From Bacillota bacterium (GTDB taxonomy: Bacteria > Bacillota > Clostridia > Peptostreptococcales > Anaerovoracaceae), in contig JAEEGU010000174.1 in the NCBI GenBank assembly GCA_016280485.1, positions 1 through 10,216 on the forward strand: DNA of 10,216 nucleotides. The letters are read 5' to 3'. The translations under genes and the position numbers were made by a program. Below, in pieces: positions 1 to 6,583 of this stretch. The notes beneath the pieces were generated by a model. It was given only the letters and a program-made list of their open reading frames with translations, did no database searches and was not told the origin of the DNA. Numbering within the stretch: the stretch's first letter is position 1; each line of letters opens with the position of its first letter.

Positions 1-655
1 AATCGGAGTTCTGGTTTGCACCGGCATAAATAACCACATAGTGGACGAAAACAAATATGCCGAGTACCTTAAAAATGCTCAGAAAGAGGCGCAAAAGCAC
101 ATTACCGCGCCGGAGTTTACCGAAAACCCCGTAATCCGCACCTGGAGAGACGCTTTCTACAAATTTAAAACAAAAAAAGGAGCTCGCTGCTCCATTGAGG
201 CTCTTTTAAAGCGTGTTTCAAAGGGTAATGAAATCGGCTGCATCATCCCACTGGTGGACATTTATAACGGCATCTCCCTGAAGTACGGCGTACCGATTGG
301 CGGCGAAGACATAGACAAGTTCGTCGGCGATGTGAAGCTCACCGTCGCAGCAGGCGGCGAGGAGTTCATCACTTACGGAAGCGACGAAAGCGATCCGCCG
401 GCTGCAGGCGAAGTAGTCTACAAGGATGACAAGGGCGCAATCTGCCGCTGCTTTAACTGGCGCGAAGGAATCCGCACAATGCTTACGGAAGACACAAAAA
501 ATGCCTTCATGATAATCGAGACTGTTGACGGCCAGAGCGGCGAGACGCTGAATGCCGCACTCGACGAAATGAAAGCGCTCATAGAAAAAGAGCTTGGCGG
601 CACAGTAACAAAGCACATCGTAAATGCCGCAAATCCGGAAATGGTGATTTGCTAG
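1..655 (+). CDS. B3/4 domain protein (PheRS beta editing-like), 5' partial
   Basis: Stand-alone relative of the B3/B4 domain of the phenylalanyl-tRNA synthetase beta chain, the domain that hydrolyses mischarged Tyr-tRNA(Phe) in the full synthetase. The reading frame is open to the left edge: codons from base 2 read IGVLVCTGINNHIVDENKY, which matches the usual N-terminal strand of these proteins (IGV-x-VxxGIxN type). The gene therefore starts outside the window, probably only about 15 codons upstream. Visible family landmarks are a WRDAFYKF segment, CSIEALLKRVSKGNEIG, the LVDIYNGISLKYGVPIGGED core, GEVVYKDD, and the FNWREGIRTMLTEDTKNAF segment near the C terminus. No anticodon-binding or catalytic synthetase domain is present. 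It lies 42 bp upstream of the FAH gene and is probably co-transcribed with it and ybaK. A trans-editing or tRNA-binding role is inferred; free-standing members are poorly characterised. Confidence 0.85.
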   Translation, partial: IGVLVCTGINNHIVDENKYAEYLKNAQKEAQKHITAPEFTENPVIRTWRDAFYKFKTKKGARCSIEALLKRVSKGNEIGCIIPLVDIYNGISLKYGVPIGGEDIDKFVGDVKLTVAAGGEEFITYGSDESDPPAAGEVVYKDDKGAICRCFNWREGIRTMLTEDTKNAFMIIETVDGQSGETLNAALDEMKALIEKELGGTVTKHIVNAANPEMVIC

Positions 656-697
656 AATCGTGGCTGCAGAGTTGCAGATAACGGAGGTGCATAAGAA

Positions 698-1519
698 ATG
701 AAATTTGTTCAGTTTTACAAGGACGGGAAAATCACCTTGGGAGTTAAGCTTGCCGGTGGCATTGTGGATTTATCCGCGTTTGAAGGAATGCCGAAAACAA
801 TGAAGGAACTTTGCGAAAGATCCGACGACGAAAGACTGTTAAATGAACTCGCAAATATCACCGCAGGCGCGCTGTATAACGAAGGCGACATAGCGTTCGC
901 CCCGGTTGTGACCGGCATGGAGAAGATTGTCTGCATCGGGCTTAACTACATAAAGCACGCGGAAGAGTGCCACCCCGGCCAGCCGCTGCCGACCGAGCCG
1001 ACGGTTTTCGCGAAGTTCGGCAATGCACTTGCGGCACACGGCGAAGAAGTGAAGCTTCCGCAGTCGAAGAAGGTTGACTACGAGGCAGAGCTCGTGCTCA
1101 TAATGGGCGAAGGCGGGAAGATTTTCGCTTACACGACAGGCAACGACCTGTCGGCACGTGACTGGCAGAACGCGACAAGCCAGTGGATTTGCGGGAAAAC
1201 CTACGACAAATTCGCACCGATCGGACCTTACGCAGTGGATGCGGCATCGATCAAGGACCGGCACCTCGCAATCGAGTGCCGCGTAAACGGTGAAGTCCGC
1301 CAGAGCGATTTCATAGATCAAATGATTTTCACTCCGGAGCAGATTGTGCAGTATCTGATGCCGCGCATTCCGCTAAAGCCGGGCGATATAATCTTTACAG
1401 GCACGCCGTCGGGTGTAATGCTCGGCTATCCCGAGAATGCAAAAAACTGGCTAAAGGCCGGTGACACAGTCGAGGTCAGCATTGAGGGTATAGGTGTGTT
1501 AAAGAATAAGCTTGTGTAG
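698..1519 (+). CDS. Fumarylacetoacetate hydrolase (FAH) family protein
   Basis: Predicted cytosolic, divalent-metal-dependent hydrolase or decarboxylase of the FAH superfamily, 273 residues. The N-terminal part (about 1-70) is the small variable domain. The catalytic domain follows: CIGLNYIKHAEE (79-90), PTVFAKFGNAL (101-111), DYEAELVLIMG (127-137) with probable metal ligands E129 and E131, GNDLSARDWQ (148-157) with probable ligand D150, GKTYDKFAPIGP (166-177) and IIFTGTPSGVMLG (231-243). The start is supported by GGAGGT at 683-688, nine bases before the ATG. Oddity: the stretch between E131 and D150 is about ten residues shorter than in typical members, which carry an acidic helix there. Substrate cannot be assigned; relatives act on acylpyruvates, oxaloacetate or homoprotocatechuate intermediates, and neighbours give no catabolic context. 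Confidence 0.9.
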   Translation: MKFVQFYKDGKITLGVKLAGGIVDLSAFEGMPKTMKELCERSDDERLLNELANITAGALYNEGDIAFAPVVTGMEKIVCIGLNYIKHAEECHPGQPLPTEPTVFAKFGNALAAHGEEVKLPQSKKVDYEAELVLIMGEGGKIFAYTTGNDLSARDWQNATSQWICGKTYDKFAPIGPYAVDAASIKDRHLAIECRVNGEVRQSDFIDQMIFTPEQIVQYLMPRIPLKPGDIIFTGTPSGVMLGYPENAKNWLKAGDTVEVSIEGIGVLKNKLV

Positions 1520-1553
1520 ACGCCGCTTTGTATGATGCGGCCGAGGGGAGTTT

Positions 1554-2027
1554 ATGAAAAAGGAAGAGAAAACAAATGTAATGCGGCTCTTGGACGGAAA
1601 AAAGATAAGCTACACGGCCCACTTATATGAGCCGGATCCGACCAAGACCGGCGTGGAAATCGCAGGGATTGTAGGCGAACCGGTTGAATCCGTTTTCAAG
1701 ACACTGGTGACCCGCGGCAGGAGTGGTGCTTATTATGTTTTTGTTGTGCCGGTGGCCGCGGAGCTTGACCTGAAAAAGGCTGCCAAAGCGGCAGGCGAAA
1801 AATCCGTGGAGATGATAAAGCAGAAAGAATTGCTTCCGCTTACGGGATATGTCCATGGCGGCTGCTCACCTATCGGTATGAAGAAACCGTTCCCGACGTT
1901 CATCCATGAGACTGCGAGCAGCCTGGAAAGGCTTTTCGTAAGTGCCGGTAAGGTGGGCTTTCAGATTGAGCTGGCGCCGGCGGACCTGATGGCTGTAGCC
2001 GGTTGCAAAGTGGCAGATTTGGTATGA
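1554..2027 (+). CDS. ybaK: YbaK/EbsC-type Cys-tRNA(Pro) deacylase
   Basis: Single-domain cytosolic aminoacyl-tRNA deacylase of 157 residues, the usual family length. Characterised YbaK hydrolyses Cys-tRNA(Pro) formed by prolyl-tRNA synthetase mischarging. Diagnostic segments are the N-terminal helix MRLLDGKKISYTAHLYE (10-26), VFKTLVTRG (47-55) with the conserved lysine at 49, VVPVAAELDLKKAAKA (64-79) and GYVHGGCSPIGMKKPFPTFI (98-117), the family signature. The ATG is preceded by AGGGGAG (1544-1550 region). A short inverted repeat, GCCGC/GCGGC (1522-1526 and 1537-1541), sits just before this ribosome binding site and could modulate translation, though it is only 5 bp. It is the last gene of the apparent three-gene unit; I see no hairpin terminator after it. 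Confidence 0.9.
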   Translation: MKKEEKTNVMRLLDGKKISYTAHLYEPDPTKTGVEIAGIVGEPVESVFKTLVTRGRSGAYYVFVVPVAAELDLKKAAKAAGEKSVEMIKQKELLPLTGYVHGGCSPIGMKKPFPTFIHETASSLERLFVSAGKVGFQIELAPADLMAVAGCKVADLV

Positions 2028-2068
2028 AAAGAAACACAAACATATGGCTTAACAAAACTGTAAATATC

Positions 2069-2097
2069 TTGCACGTCATGTAAATTTGTGGTAAAAT
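2069..2097 (+). promoter_or_regulatory. Promoter of the surface protein gene
   Basis: TTGCAC at 2069-2074, a 17-bp spacer, then TAAAAT at 2092-2097, with TG at 2089-2090 giving an extended -10 (TGGTAAAAT). This predicts a transcript start near 2104 and a leader of about 47 nt before the ATG at 2151. The ribosome binding site is AGGGAG at 2139-2144. The promoter separates the surface protein gene from the upstream three-gene unit. Confidence 0.7.
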
Positions 2098-2150
2098 GTA
2101 GAAAGAGACGTTTAAACTAGTGTTGAAAAATGTTCTGAAGGGAGCTAAAC

Positions 2151-5100
2151 ATGAAAGTACGGAAAAAGAAAGCCGAAAAGGCGCTATCAATTCTTTTGAC
2201 ACTTCTAATGGTTTTATGCATGTTTCCGATGACAGCCATGGCGGAAACCGTCGAGTTTTCCGACACCTGGGATCACTGGGCAAAGGACTCCATCGAGAGA
2301 TGGAGCGACTATGGCATAGTCAACGGAATGCCGGAGGGGTACTTTAATCCTGACGGCGGCATGACGCGTGCACAGGCGGCCAGCGTATTCGCAAAACTGC
2401 TCAACTTAAAGCCGGCAAGGCCTGCCAACTTCATCGACGTACCGACCTACGAATGGTATGTTGACCCAATCGCTCGTGTGGTTGCGGCAGGAATCATGAA
2501 CGGCATGGGCGACGGGCTCATGAACCCGGAAGGCTATGTGTCTCGCGAACAGTTCTTCGTAATGTTCGCACGTGCGCTCGGCATACACCCACAGGAAACG
2601 ACCTCCGGTGTGCCTACGGACGGCAGTGATTACTCGACCGGCTACATAAATGCGCTCACCGACAAAGGCTTTGTAAAGGGTGACGAAAACGGCGTCAACG
2701 CGCTCGCAGATATCAGCCGTGCAAGCGTGGTGGCACTCTTGGATCAGACAATTTCAACTTATGCAAATAAAGAAGGCTCGACCGTCAAAGCGGCGGGAAG
2801 CGGCATAACCTTAGTCGTTGCCGACGGCGTGACTGTAACCGGCAAGACAGAAATGCTTGCCGTAGCAATAGGTGCGGAGGGCACCAAAGGCGTTACGGTG
2901 GAAAATGCCGAAATTGGCCAGATGAATGTTATGGCTGACGCAAATGTTGAGCTTGCGGGCGACACAAAGGTAGATGCTATCTCGGTGGACATTTCCGCAG
3001 ACGGCTCCCGCCTTACAGTCGACAAGAATGCTACAGTCGGCACAATCGACAGTGAGGCAAGCAATTCCACCATCGAGAATAAAGGTACCGTAACAGGCAC
3101 AATTACTACAACAGGCGAGAAGACCGACGTGTCCAATTCCGGCAGCGTTGCATCCATCGACGCGAAGGGAAAGAACACCGAAGTCAGTAATACAGGAAAA
3201 GTAAGCGGTAACATCACCGCGACGGGCACAGTCAACAATACCGGCACAATTTCCGGCAACGTTGCGGCAACCGGCACAGTAACCAACAAGGGCAAGGTTA
3301 CCGGTTCCATCGCGCAGAACGGCGAAGCGACCAAGCCTGCGGAATCGACCTCCGGCGGCGGTGGCGGCGGTGGCGGTAGCTCTTCCGGCGGCGGTGGTGG
3401 ATCCACTCCTGCCGTAACGAGAAATATCTATTCGATTACCGCAGATACCGCAACGAACGGAACAGTATCTGTTGCTTCCAGTGCAAGAGACGGAAGCACT
3501 GTAACGGTTATATTAACACCGAATACCAATTACAAGGTAGACACCGTGACTGTCAAGGATGCGTCCAACAATGTGCTGACAGTCAATGGTACCGGAAATA
3601 CACGTACATTCACAATGCCGGACAAGGCGGTGACAGTAAGCGCGACATTTGTGAAGATTAGAAGCAGTGTTACCGTAAACTCTCCGGTCGGCGGAACTGT
3701 TAGTGCCAATGCAGCAAGTGCCGATGCGGGCGATACGGTAACAGTAACGGCAACACCGGATGGGGACCACAACTTTGGCTCGATTACAGTTTCAGGAGAT
3801 AACGGTGCCAACATAAGTGTAAGCGGTTCTAACGGGACATATACATTTACAATGCCGCCGCAGGCAGTAACGGTTGCGGTAAGCTTTGCGGCAAAGGGAA
3901 CGGTGGCAACACCGACATTTAGCCCGGCTGCAGGAACATATATAGGAAGTCAGAGCGTAACCATTTCCTGCTCAACGGATGGAGCAACAATCCATTACAC
4001 AACAAATGGAGATACTCCAACTGCAGGAAGCCCTACATACACAGGTGCGATTGCTGTTGATGCAACTAAGACCATTAAGGCAATTGCTGTAAAGGATGGA
4101 ATGACAAACAGTGGAGTGGCAACAGCCGCATACACTATCACAGCACCGACATACACATTGAGTGTGACAGCACCGACATTTACGGAAGTGAACTACGGTT
4201 ATGCTCAGCCTGCAGCTGAGGTAATCACGATTGTGAGCAGCGGCAATAGCAACGCGACAATCTCTACCGTTGGGCTTTCCGGTACGGATGCAAGCAGCTT
4301 CACGCTGAACAAGACTGATGGCGCGACGATTACAGCGGGCTCAACGGACAACAATACTTACACAGTTCGTCCTAACAGCGGTCTTGCAGTGGGGACTTAT
4401 ACTGCGACAATCACCGTGACATATGATGGCGGTGCAACTGCAACAGCAGATGTAAGCTTCACAGTAAGCACGGCGGGAACAGTGGCAACACCGACATTTA
4501 GCCCGGCTGCAGGAACATATATAGGAAGTCAGAGCGTAACCATTTCCTGCTCAACGGATGGAGCAACAATCCATTACACAACAAACGGAAATACTCCAAC
4601 TGCAGGAAGCCCTACATACACAGGTGCGATTGCTGTTGATGCAACTAAGACCATTAAGGCAATTGCTGTAAAGGATGGAATGACAAACAGTGGAGTGGCA
4701 ACAGCTGAGTACACGATCAGTGCGCCGACATACACATTGAGTGTGACTGCGCCGACGTTTGCGGAAGAGATTTACGGCTATAGTCAGCCTGCGGCTGCAG
4801 CGATTACGATTACAAGTACCGGAAACAGCGATGCGACGATAAGCAGTGTTGCCCTTTCCGGCACAAATACGGACAGCTTCACGCTGAACACGACTGCTGG
4901 TACGACTATAACCGCGGGTGGAGCAGACAGCACAACTTATACGATTCAACCTAACAGCGGTCTTGCAGTGGGAACCTATACCGCGACAATCACCGTAACA
5001 TATAACGGTGGCGCAACCACGACAACGGACGTAACCTTCGTAGTAAATACAGCGGGAACAGTTGCAACGCCGACATTTAGCCCTGCGACAGGTGCAGAAT

Positions 5101-6170
5101 TTGCGGACAGTCAGCAGATAACGATAAACTGCGCAACGGCAGGCGCAGAAATCCATTACACTACGGATGGAAGTACACCAACAGCATCAAGTGCTACCTA
5201 CAGCGCGCCATTCACAATCAATGCAACCAAGACAGTTAAGGCAATAGCTGTAAAGGCAGGCATGATAGACAGCGCAGTTGCAACAGCAACATACACTAAG
5301 CTTGAACCGCATTCAATAGGAGTGACATCACCGGAAAATGGGGCAGTTGCTAAAAGTAGTGAAACTGCTGCAAGCGGGGCATCAATAACCCTTACAGTTA
5401 CACCTGCTTACGGTTATCATCTTGAGGCGCTCACGGTTTCCGGAATCTCAGGGGATGTGGCGTTTACGCCTTCAGTTGATAAGACCACAACGAGTGCAAC
5501 CACATATACATTTGCTATGCCGAATGAGGAGGTTACAGTCCAAGCAGAGTTTGCTGTAACTATCGTAACTGCGATTAATACCTATAGCGAAGTTGCTAGG
5601 GATGGAGGAAATGAAATAACCGACATAACCTTCAAGGCTGCAAATTATGATACTGTTAGAACGTGGTATACGAACAATGCGGGTGCAGGGTCGGATTTTG
5701 CTAATTTCTTGGAGGCACATAGAGGAATCACATTAGTAACAGCCAGCAGTCTGCCTACGCAGTTCTTACTCATTGATAAATATGGAAAGGCAGAAACTCC
5801 GCATGAAGATGAGCCTACGCCATTAGATAAGTGGAATCACATGGTAAATGGACATGGCGGTGGAGATGCGGCTACAGCGTTTGCTAATTACTATGGATTG
5901 CGTTGCTTTGCATTTTCGTGGGATAACGATTCGTCAACCCAAGTAAAAATGTATAGCTACAATGCTACGACAAAAGAAATGGGAGAGCTTAAAGGAACTG
6001 TAATCTCAAGCCCAAGCACTTGGAATGGTAACACATTCACTTCAAGTACTGATGGTGAAGGAATAGCAAACGACTCTTCAAGCAATGGTGATTACGCAAT
6101 AGTGATAGGTGGATACTGGTATGTATTCCATTGGGATTCACAAGGAGGCATAACAGAGGTGAATCCATAA
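2151..6170 (+). CDS. Large SLH-anchored multidomain surface protein
   Basis: Secreted 1339-residue protein. Signal peptide 1-31: basic KVRKKKAEK, hydrophobic core, cleavage after AMA. Three SLH domains at about 37-85, 93-145 and 155-201, which in this family attach proteins to pyruvylated secondary wall polymer. Residues about 205-395 are Val/Thr/Asn/Gly-rich, with beta-helix-like rungs of 16-18 residues ending in NTG or NKG. A Gly/Ser linker spans 402-418. Two bacterial repeat (divergent InlB-like) domains follow at about 425-500 and 504-580, each ending in TFTMP..AVTV. A 193-residue unit then repeats at 583-775 and 776-968, with a partial third copy at 969 to about 1050; each opens with a chitobiase C-terminal-like domain (VATPTFSPA...IHYTT..TPT...IKAIAV). 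Another bacterial repeat domain covers about 1054-1133. Residues 1137-1339 are unrecognised and Trp/Tyr-rich. The start is set by AGGGAG six bases upstream. Adhesion or a cell-envelope role is inferred; no catalytic motif is visible. Confidence 0.9.
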   Translation: MKVRKKKAEKALSILLTLLMVLCMFPMTAMAETVEFSDTWDHWAKDSIERWSDYGIVNGMPEGYFNPDGGMTRAQAASVFAKLLNLKPARPANFIDVPTYEWYVDPIARVVAAGIMNGMGDGLMNPEGYVSREQFFVMFARALGIHPQETTSGVPTDGSDYSTGYINALTDKGFVKGDENGVNALADISRASVVALLDQTISTYANKEGSTVKAAGSGITLVVADGVTVTGKTEMLAVAIGAEGTKGVTVENAEIGQMNVMADANVELAGDTKVDAISVDISADGSRLTVDKNATVGTIDSEASNSTIENKGTVTGTITTTGEKTDVSNSGSVASIDAKGKNTEVSNTGKVSGNITATGTVNNTGTISGNVAATGTVTNKGKVTGSIAQNGEATKPAESTSGGGGGGGGSSSGGGGGSTPAVTRNIYSITADTATNGTVSVASSARDGSTVTVILTPNTNYKVDTVTVKDASNNVLTVNGTGNTRTFTMPDKAVTVSATFVKIRSSVTVNSPVGGTVSANAASADAGDTVTVTATPDGDHNFGSITVSGDNGANISVSGSNGTYTFTMPPQAVTVAVSFAAKGTVATPTFSPAAGTYIGSQSVTISCSTDGATIHYTTNGDTPTAGSPTYTGAIAVDATKTIKAIAVKDGMTNSGVATAAYTITAPTYTLSVTAPTFTEVNYGYAQPAAEVITIVSSGNSNATISTVGLSGTDASSFTLNKTDGATITAGSTDNNTYTVRPNSGLAVGTYTATITVTYDGGATATADVSFTVSTAGTVATPTFSPAAGTYIGSQSVTISCSTDGATIHYTTNGNTPTAGSPTYTGAIAVDATKTIKAIAVKDGMTNSGVATAEYTISAPTYTLSVTAPTFAEEIYGYSQPAAAAITITSTGNSDATISSVALSGTNTDSFTLNTTAGTTITAGGADSTTYTIQPNSGLAVGTYTATITVTYNGGATTTTDVTFVVNTAGTVATPTFSPATGAEFADSQQITINCATAGAEIHYTTDGSTPTASSATYSAPFTINATKTVKAIAVKAGMIDSAVATATYTKLEPHSIGVTSPENGAVAKSSETAASGASITLTVTPAYGYHLEALTVSGISGDVAFTPSVDKTTTSATTYTFAMPNEEVTVQAEFAVTIVTAINTYSEVARDGGNEITDITFKAANYDTVRTWYTNNAGAGSDFANFLEAHRGITLVTASSLPTQFLLIDKYGKAETPHEDEPTPLDKWNHMVNGHGGGDAATAFANYYGLRCFAFSWDNDSSTQVKMYSYNATTKEMGELKGTVISSPSTWNGNTFTSSTDGEGIANDSSSNGDYAIVIGGYWYVFHWDSQGGITEVNP
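3897..5054 (+). repeat. Two tandem 579-bp (193-codon) repeats in the surface protein gene
   Basis: Unit 1 spans 3897-4475 and unit 2 spans 4476-5054; a third, shortened copy starts exactly one period later at 5055. The first part of each unit is almost identical at DNA level: 3903-4126 versus 4482-4705 differ only at 4007/4586 and 4011/4590, 2 of 224 bases. The remainder of the units is clearly diverged. The third copy keeps the domain but shares much less DNA identity. Confidence 0.9.
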
Positions 6171-6201
6171 AATAGTTGTAGAAAGAACAGATTAAACATG
6201 C

Positions 6202-6238
6202 AAAAAGGGCGGTCGGCATTAGCCGGCCGCCCTTTTTT
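6202..6238. terminator. Rho-independent terminator, probably bidirectional
   Basis: An 11-bp GC-rich stem (6207-6217 with 6222-6232, one G-U wobble) closes a 4-nt ATTA loop. It is followed by six T on the + strand (6233-6238) and preceded by five A (6202-6206), which become a T run on the - strand. It ends the surface protein transcript 31 bp after the stop codon and could also stop leftward transcription from the convergent kinase operon. Confidence 0.92.
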
Positions 6239-6269
6239 AATGTTTCACAGCAATTTTTAATGTTTCACA
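6234..6269. repeat. Perfect 16-bp direct repeat, 20-bp period
   Basis: TTTTTAATGTTTCACA occurs at 6234-6249 and again at 6254-6269 with no mismatch and a 4-bp spacer. The first copy overlaps the T run of the terminator. The TTTCACA core resembles the TTCACA half-sites found upstream of the response regulator gene on its own strand. Function unknown. Confidence 0.75.
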
Positions 6270-6278
6270 AGTAGGGTG

Positions 6279-6315
6279 TGTGACTAACGGGGCAATTTCA
6301 GCGCTGTTAGTCACA
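6279..6315. other. Left hairpin of the intergenic element
   Basis: Perfect 10-bp arms TGTGACTAAC and GTTAGTCACA. Inner pairing can extend by a G-U (6289 with 6305) and a G-C (6290 with 6304), leaving a 13-nt loop. There is no T run after it on either strand, so it is not a standard intrinsic terminator. Confidence 0.7.
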
Positions 6316-6343
6316 AGAATTGAGAAGAAAGCGATAAAATCCC

Positions 6344-6395
6344 TCCAAAACCTGCCCATAATATGGCAGAAGTGGCATTAGAAGAGCGTTTTGGA
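6344..6395. other. Central nested hairpin of the intergenic element
   Basis: TCCAAAAC (6344-6351) pairs with GTTTTGGA (6388-6395). Directly stacked inside it, CTGCC (6352-6356) pairs with GGCAG (6365-6369) over an 8-nt loop, leaving 6370-6387 unpaired. Stacked helices of this kind are what a structured RNA would show, but short AT-rich stems also occur by chance. Confidence 0.45.
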
Positions 6396-6443
6396 TGAGA
6401 ATTCGGTAAGAAATCGGTGACGAACCGGTGAAAACGACAAAAA

Positions 6444-6482
6444 ATGTGACTAAGGAGCGAGTTATTTGATCCTTAGTCACAT
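6444..6482. other. Right hairpin of the intergenic element
   Basis: Perfect 13-bp arms ATGTGACTAAGGA and TCCTTAGTCACAT around a 13-nt loop. It shares its nine outer arm bases with the left hairpin. A partial further copy, TTAGTCA, lies at 6504-6510. There is no T run on the + strand side; on the - strand the stem is followed by TTTTTTG, so it could act as a backup terminator for the kinase transcript. Confidence 0.75.
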
Positions 6483-6524
6483 GTACGTAATTTTAGTGCA
6501 AAATTAGTCATTAGCTGCATACTT

Positions 6525-6566
6525 CGCGCTGCCGTCTGAGCTACGCGATGGCTCGCCGACAGCGCG
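6525..6566. repeat. Inverted repeat just after the kinase stop codon
   Basis: CGCGCTG (6525-6531) pairs with CAGCGCG (6560-6566), with an inner GAGC/GCTC stem (6538-6541 with 6551-6554). It begins 18 bp beyond the kinase stop codon in the direction of transcription. GC-rich and hairpin-forming, but not followed by a T run on the - strand, so it is better read as a 3'-end stabiliser or weak terminator. Confidence 0.45.
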
Positions 6567-6583
6567 TTTGCGGTTTCAATGTT

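Larger units (their letters stand above)
6279..6482. repeat. Structured intergenic element with terminal TGTGACTAA inverted repeats
   Basis: A roughly 204-bp non-coding stretch containing four copies of TGTGACTAA or its complement, arranged as one hairpin at each end. Left hairpin: 10-bp perfect arms at 6279-6288 and 6306-6315. Right hairpin: 13-bp perfect arms at 6444-6456 and 6470-6482, with a 13-nt loop. Between them lies an 8-bp stem (6344-6351 with 6388-6395) that encloses a 5-bp hairpin (6352-6356 with 6365-6369). Because both ends carry the same arms, the whole element also has terminal inverted repeats. No ORF of note and no convincing target-site duplication is visible. It may be a MITE or REP-like element, a structured RNA, or a 3'-UTR element of either convergent transcript. 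Confidence 0.6.

Noticed and set aside
41..43. GTG as start codon of the first gene
   Set aside because: The frame is open to the window edge and the upstream codons match the conserved N terminus of B3/4 proteins; no ribosome binding site precedes the GTG.
1900..2283. - strand ORF crossing the ybaK-surface protein junction
   Set aside because: It overlaps the end of ybaK, the promoter and the signal peptide of the surface protein, and has no family features.
2759..3406. Antisense 215-residue proline-rich ORF
   Set aside because: It is the complement of the Gly/Ser linker and beta-helix region of the surface protein gene; the poly-Pro run is just the reverse of GGC/GGT codons, and no ribosome site or family match is seen.
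4551..5156. Antisense 201-residue Cys/Arg-rich ORF
   Set aside because: It lies opposite the repeats and has the composition expected from reverse-reading Thr/Ala codons; it is a shadow frame.
3897..5300. CRISPR-like array
   Set aside because: The repeats are 579 bp long, in frame and translated as protein domains, so they are coding tandem repeats.
6279..6482. Integron attC site
   Set aside because: The hairpin arms do not fit the GTTRRRY/RYYYAAC core sites and there is no integrase or gene cassette nearby.
6279..6482. Firm call as a mobile MITE
   Set aside because: Terminal inverted repeats are present, but I find no convincing target-site duplication at the flanks, so it is left as an unclassified repeat.
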